From: Photorhabdus bodei | Lineage (GTDB): Bacteria; Pseudomonadota; Gammaproteobacteria; Enterobacterales; Enterobacteriaceae | Assembly: GCF_003287735.1 (NCBI RefSeq) | Contig: NZ_NSCM01000024.1 | Span: 1 to 47,561, forward strand | DNA length: 47,561 bases | Direction of reading: 5' to 3' | Part shown: positions 43,824 to 47,561 of the stretch, piece after piece | Layout: the number at the start of each line of letters is the position of its first letter | Numbering within the stretch: the stretch's first letter is position 1 | Position numbers and translations under genes: made by a program | Notes under the pieces: generated by a model | Seen by the model: the letters and a program-made list of their open reading frames with translations, nothing else | The model's database searches: none | Told to the model about the DNA's origin: nothing

Positions 43824-44012
43824 ATGAAAAAGAACTATGCACTATCACCTCAGATTATTAATACAATGGAGATGAACAATGAGCCGTGGGAAATAACGGA
43901 TAGTTCTTCAAACTTTATCTACAGCAATGCAGATAAAAAAAATTTATTCATAATGTTAAACAATTATTTTATTATAAACACTATCCTAGGGTTTGAGGTA
44001 GCCGTGAGTTAA
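43824..44012 (+). pseudogene. Truncated PAS4-LuxR unit, second B/C fusion
   Basis: It opens MKKNYALSPQIINTMEMNNE and SSSNFIYSNADKKN, then loses frame. The last bases before the stop, GGTAGCCGTGAGTTAAAT, give GSRELN in a neighbouring frame, again the C-type end. Its junction CTATCCTAGGGTTTG is shared with the first truncated unit, so both derive from one deletion event. A further 20 bp or so has been lost here. Confidence 0.7.
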
Positions 44013-44065
44013 ATAGATTATAAGATCAAATATCTAATTTTAAGGCTAGAAAGAGGAATGATAAC

Positions 44066-44746
44066 ATGGAAAATGAATTAATTATTTCATCTCAAGTTAT
44101 TAACACCATGCAACAAAGTAATGAACCTTGGGCAATCAAAGACAAAAACTCATGCTGGATTTTTTGTAATTCGGCACTTAGACAAATGCAAAATATCCCG
44201 GATTTATTTGATTATGAAGGGAAATATGACAGTGAACTTCCCTGGAACGGGGCTGAATTTGCAAAAGAATTCGTTATTCACGATAAAAGTGTTATGAAAC
44301 AAGGAAACAGAATATGTTCACTTGAAACACATACATATGGGAAAGATAAATTTCTATCATCTTATTTTTCGGAAAAATATCCAATCTATAATGATGAAAA
44401 CGAATGTATCGGTATCTTTATCCATGGATGGAAAGCCCAAGATTTCTCAATTACTCGACTATTTTATGGAAAACTTCCCGCATCTATATTATTTCAGCCA
44501 CCGACTGATCTCTTTACCCAACGGGAATGGGATGTTATTTTCCTCCTATTACACAAATATACCAGTAAGCAAATCGGTAGAATGTTAAATATTTCCTACC
44601 GTACGGTTGAAACCCATATCTCACGCATATATAAACGACTTGGTCTTCATTCTAGTCGTCAATTAGAAGAATATTGTCGCACCAATGATTATGATCTCTA
44701 TGTACCAGAAAGGTTTGTGCATCCAGAAAGCAGAATGTTTCCTTAA
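44066..44746 (+). CDS. PAS4-LuxR solo, A-type (A3) with divergent PAS
   Basis: The 226-residue protein opens MENELIISSQVINTMQQSNE. The PAS4 region is the most distinct of the A group (PWAIKDKNSCWIFCNSAL; HTYGKDKFLSSYFSEKYPIY; CIGIFIHGWKAQDFS) and resembles that of 35620. The C-terminal third returns to the A-type (ISYRTVETHISRIYKRLGLH ... VPERFVHPESRMFP), nearly identical to A1. It is followed 29 bp later by the first full B gene. The different PAS half implies a different ligand; the same HTH implies the same DNA targets. Confidence 0.9.
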   Translation: MENELIISSQVINTMQQSNEPWAIKDKNSCWIFCNSALRQMQNIPDLFDYEGKYDSELPWNGAEFAKEFVIHDKSVMKQGNRICSLETHTYGKDKFLSSYFSEKYPIYNDENECIGIFIHGWKAQDFSITRLFYGKLPASILFQPPTDLFTQREWDVIFLLLHKYTSKQIGRMLNISYRTVETHISRIYKRLGLHSSRQLEEYCRTNDYDLYVPERFVHPESRMFP

Positions 44747-44775
44747 TCCTTAGATTAAAAGGAGTTATCACTAGT

Positions 44776-45456
44776 ATGAAGAAGAACTATACAATATCAC
44801 CTCAGATTATTAATACAATGGAGCAGAGTAATGAGCCCTGGGGAATAAAAGATAAAAACTCATGCTTTATTTATGCTAATCAAGCTAATTATCGCGTTCA
44901 AAATATTTCACGTTCCTTTGATTATGAGGGGCATTATGATTATGATCTTCCCTGGGATGGCGCTGAATTTGCTGAAGAGTACATGACCAATGATAAAATA
45001 GTAATGGAAAAAGAAGAAAGAATATGTTCACTTGTAACACATAAATTCTTCAAAGAGCAAATTCTGTCGTCTTACTTCTTTGAAAAATACCCTCTCTATC
45101 ATGAAGACGGAAGTTGTATAGGAACAATATATCATGGTTGGCAAGCTCAGGATTTCTCATTCACCCGACTATTTCGTGGAAAATTGCCAGCCAATATTAT
45201 GTTCCAGCCACCGACCGATCGCTTTACCCAACGGGAATGGGATGTTATTTTCCTGATGTTACACAAGTATACCAGTAAGCAAATCGGTATGATGTTAAAT
45301 ATTTCCTACCGTACGGTTGAAAACCATATTTCACGCATATGTAAACGAATTGGTCTTCATTCTAGTCGTCAATTAGAAGAATATTGTCGCACCAATGATT
45401 ATGATCTCTATGTGCCAAAAAGATTTGTGCAACCTGGAAGCAGAATGCTCCCTTAA
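44776..45456 (+). CDS. PAS4-LuxR solo, B-type (B3)
   Basis: The 226-residue protein opens MKKNYTISPQIINTMEQSNE. The PAS4 motifs are PWGIKDKNSCFIYANQAN and CIGTIYHGWQAQDFS. The HTH has ISYRTVENHISRICKRIGLH and closes VPKRFVQPGSRMLP. It is the first intact B unit and starts the exact 710-bp period. The conserved leader CCTTAGATTAAAAGGAG provides the ribosome site for each unit. Confidence 0.9.
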   Translation: MKKNYTISPQIINTMEQSNEPWGIKDKNSCFIYANQANYRVQNISRSFDYEGHYDYDLPWDGAEFAEEYMTNDKIVMEKEERICSLVTHKFFKEQILSSYFFEKYPLYHEDGSCIGTIYHGWQAQDFSFTRLFRGKLPANIMFQPPTDRFTQREWDVIFLMLHKYTSKQIGMMLNISYRTVENHISRICKRIGLHSSRQLEEYCRTNDYDLYVPKRFVQPGSRMLP

Positions 45457-45485
45457 CCCTTAGATTAAAAAGGAATCTCACTAAT

Positions 45486-46166
45486 ATGAAGAAGAACTAT
45501 GCCATCTCCCCTCAGATTATTAATACAATGGAGCAGAGTAATGAGCCCTGGGGAATAAAAGATAAAAACTCATGCTTTATTTATGCCAATCAAGCATGTA
45601 AACGTGTTCAAAATATTTCAAGCTCTTTTGACTATGAAGGGCTTTATGATTATGACCTTCCCTGGGATGGAGCCGAGTTTGCTAAAGAATACATGACTCA
45701 CGACAGAATGGTGATGGAAAAAGAAGAAAGGACGTGTTCACTTATAACACATAAATTCTTCAAAGAGCAAATTCTGTCGTCTTACTTCTTTGAAAAATAC
45801 CCTTTTTATCATGAAGACGGAAGCTGTATAGGAACAATATATCATGGTTGGCAAGCTCAGGATTTTTCATTCACCCGACTATTTCGTGGAAAATTGCCAG
45901 CCAATATTATGTTCCAACCACCGACTGATCTTTTTACCCAACGGGAATGGGATGTTATTTTCCTGATGTTACACAAGTATACCAGTAAGCAAATCGGTAC
46001 AATGTTAAATATTTCCTACCGTACGGTTGAAAACCATATTTCACGCATATGTAAACGAATTAGTCTTCATTCTAGTCGTCAATTAGAAGAATATTGTCGC
46101 ACCAATGATTATGATCTCTATGTGCCAAAAAGATTTGTGCAACCTGGAAGCAGAATGCTCCCTTAA
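45486..46166 (+). CDS. PAS4-LuxR solo, B-type (B4)
   Basis: The 226-residue protein opens MKKNYAISPQIINTMEQSNE and shares most of its PAS half with B3 (KDKNSCFIYANQACKRVQNI). In the HTH the otherwise fixed KRIGLH is KRISLH, a Gly-to-Ser change in the turn after the recognition helix, which may weaken the fold. Otherwise it is intact and closes VPKRFVQPGSRMLP. Confidence 0.9.
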   Translation: MKKNYAISPQIINTMEQSNEPWGIKDKNSCFIYANQACKRVQNISSSFDYEGLYDYDLPWDGAEFAKEYMTHDRMVMEKEERTCSLITHKFFKEQILSSYFFEKYPFYHEDGSCIGTIYHGWQAQDFSFTRLFRGKLPANIMFQPPTDLFTQREWDVIFLMLHKYTSKQIGTMLNISYRTVENHISRICKRISLHSSRQLEEYCRTNDYDLYVPKRFVQPGSRMLP

Positions 46167-46195
46167 CCCTTAGATTAAAAGGAGTTCTCATTAAT

Positions 46196-46876
46196 ATGAA
46201 GAAGAACTATGTCATCTCTCCTCAGATTATTAATACAATGGAGCAGAGTAATGAGCCCTGGGGAATAAAGGATGAAAACACACGCTATATTTATGTCAAT
46301 CAGGCATGTAAACATCTTCAAAATATTTCAAGCTCTTTTGACTATGAAGGGCTTTATGAGCATGAATTGCCCTGGGATGGCGCCGAATTTGCCAAAGAAT
46401 ACATGGCCCATGACAAAAAAGTGGTAGAACAGGAAAAAAGAATATGTTCACTTGAGACACATATACATGGAAAAGAACAAATTCTATCATCCTACTTTTT
46501 TGCAAAATATCCTCTTTATCATGAAGACGGAAGCTGTGTAGGCATTATATATCATGGTTGGCAAGCCCAAGATTTCTCATTCACTCGCCTATTTCATGGA
46601 AAACTCCCGGCGTCTATATTATTTCAACCACCGACTGATCTCTTTACTCAACGGGAATGGGATGTTATTTTTCTGATGTTACACAAATATACCAATAAGC
46701 AAATCGGTATGATGTTAAATATTTCCTACCGTACGGTTGAAAACCATATCTCACGCATATGTAAACGAATTGGTCTTCATTCTAGTCGTCAATTGGAAGA
46801 ATATTGTCGCACCAATGATTATGATCTCTATGTGCCAAAAAGATTTGTGCAACCTGGAAGCAGAATGCTCCCTTAA
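46196..46876 (+). CDS. PAS4-LuxR solo, B-type (B5)
   Basis: The 226-residue protein opens MKKNYVISPQIINTMEQSNE. The PAS half is a different subtype from B3/B4: DENTRYIYVNQACKHLQNI, LYEHELPWDGAEF, EQEKRICSLETHIHGKEQ, CVGIIYHGWQAQDFS. The HTH is of the B type (KYTNKQIGMMLNISYRTVEN). It is nearly identical to the next copy, so this is the newest duplication seen. Confidence 0.9.
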   Translation: MKKNYVISPQIINTMEQSNEPWGIKDENTRYIYVNQACKHLQNISSSFDYEGLYEHELPWDGAEFAKEYMAHDKKVVEQEKRICSLETHIHGKEQILSSYFFAKYPLYHEDGSCVGIIYHGWQAQDFSFTRLFHGKLPASILFQPPTDLFTQREWDVIFLMLHKYTNKQIGMMLNISYRTVENHISRICKRIGLHSSRQLEEYCRTNDYDLYVPKRFVQPGSRMLP

Positions 46877-46905
46877 CCCTTAGATTAAAAGGAGTTCTCA
46901 CTAAT

Positions 46906-47561
46906 ATGAAGAAGAACTATGTCATCTCTCCTCAGATTATTAATACAATGGAGCAGAGTAATGAGCCCTGGGGAATAAAGGATGAGAACACACGCTATAT
47001 TTATGTCAATCAGGCATGTAAACGTCTTCAAAATATTTCAAGCTCTTTTGACTATGAAGGGCTTTATGAGCATGAATTGCCCTGGGATGGCGCCGAATTT
47101 GCCAAAGAATACATGGTCCATGACAAAAAAGTGGTAGAACAGGAAAAAAGAATATGTTCACTTGAGACACATATACATGGAAAAGAACAAATTCTATCAT
47201 CCTACTTTTTTGCAAAATATCCTCTTTATCATGAAGACGGAAGCTGTGTAGGCATTATATATCATGGTTGGCAAGCCCAAGATTTCTCATTCACTCGCCT
47301 ATTTCATGGAAAACTTCCGGCGTCTATATTATTTCAACCACCGACTGATCGCTTTACTCAACGGGAATGGGATGTTATTTTTCTGATGTTACACAAATAT
47401 ACCAATAAGCAAATCGGTATGATGTTAAATATTTCCTACCGTACGGTTGAAAACCATATCTCACGCATATGTAAACGAATTGGTCTTCATTCTAGTCGTC
47501 AATTGGAAGAATATTGTCGCACCAATGATTATGATCTCTATGTGCCAAAAAGATTTGTGCA
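46906..47561 (+). CDS. PAS4-LuxR solo, B-type (B6), runs off the window
   Basis: The visible 218 codons differ from B5 at only a few positions (for example KRLQNI for KHLQNI, EYMVHD for EYMAHD, PPTDRFT for PPTDLFT). The HTH is complete; the last few codons lie beyond the window. The array probably continues. Confidence 0.9.
   Translation, partial: MKKNYVISPQIINTMEQSNEPWGIKDENTRYIYVNQACKRLQNISSSFDYEGLYEHELPWDGAEFAKEYMVHDKKVVEQEKRICSLETHIHGKEQILSSYFFAKYPLYHEDGSCVGIIYHGWQAQDFSFTRLFHGKLPASILFQPPTDRFTQREWDVIFLMLHKYTNKQIGMMLNISYRTVENHISRICKRIGLHSSRQLEEYCRTNDYDLYVPKRFV

Larger units (their letters stand above)
44066..47561 (+). repeat. Tandem array with exact 710-bp period
   Basis: Start codons at 44066, 44776, 45486, 46196 and 46906 are each exactly 710 bp apart (226 codons, stop, and 29 bp of spacer). 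42143 to 42853 is also 710 and 43113 to 43824 is 711. Equal lengths across diverged PAS halves show strong length constraint or recent homogenisation. Confidence 0.95.

Noticed and set aside
46296..46505. 69-codon minus-strand frame repeated exactly at 47006-47215
   Set aside because: It repeats because the LuxR units are tandem duplicates; antisense shadow.

Overview
The window looks like a Photorhabdus chromosome (P. luminescens / P. laumondii group). This rests on the gamma-enterobacterial core block uvrY-uvrC-pgsA-tRNA-Gly-tRNA-Cys-tRNA-Leu with divergent yecF, the AT-rich intergenic DNA, nine full or partial 127-bp ERIC elements, and above all a long tandem array of PAS4-type LuxR 'solo' regulators, a gene family known to be greatly expanded in Photorhabdus. 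The genus call is from recognised families, not from a database search.

Layout. 1-4.5 kb is mobile and decaying DNA: the edge of an IS1595-type element inserted in a broken IS982, an AbrB/PIN toxin-antitoxin operon with a palindromic operator, and a phage tail-fibre gene split by an IS200/IS605-type element whose tnpA is deleted and whose tnpB is frameshifted. 5.1-7.3 kb holds two paralogous genes of unknown function in very AT-rich DNA. 7.3-15.2 kb holds a decayed VapB, a MocR-type regulator divergent from a three-gene cyanide-insensitive cytochrome bd oxidase operon (cioA-cioB-DUF2474), a NarX-like orphan histidine kinase, a Fur-box-controlled siderophore-interacting reductase, and a small coupled membrane-protein gene pair. 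15.2-24.6 kb holds a PhoH-like ATPase, a periplasmic EndA nuclease, two more fibre genes plus a fibre chaperone, aquaporin Z, two UspF/G-like proteins around a small pore-like membrane protein, and yecF.

25.1-28.7 kb is the conserved uvrY-uvrC-pgsA-glyW-cysT-leuZ core. Past the leucine tRNA come further phage-fibre cassettes (one fused to its own chaperone), a hicB remnant carrying a two-repeat type I-F-like CRISPR array, an acyltransferase plus WaaZ-like LPS-core gene pair, two PAS4-LuxR genes, a frameshifted PAAR/pyocin-S T6SS-type toxin with an intact DUF6392 immunity gene and an orphan toxin tail, and finally the PAS4-LuxR array (41.4 kb to the window edge).

How it works together. Five fibre loci share the same N-terminal module and an upstream block containing TAGTCTAG, so they look like dispersed cassettes of one fibre family, four of them damaged or altered in different ways (IS insertion, start-codon loss, microhomology deletion, ERIC insertion, stop-codon loss). 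The PAS4-LuxR array shows an exact 710-bp period at its right end and truncated units at its left end. The truncated units can be read as B-type/C-type fusions, which implies an ancestral C-A-B triplet that was amplified, deleted and recombined. These two rapidly evolving families, plus the CRISPR/hicB oddity, are the most interesting parts of the window.
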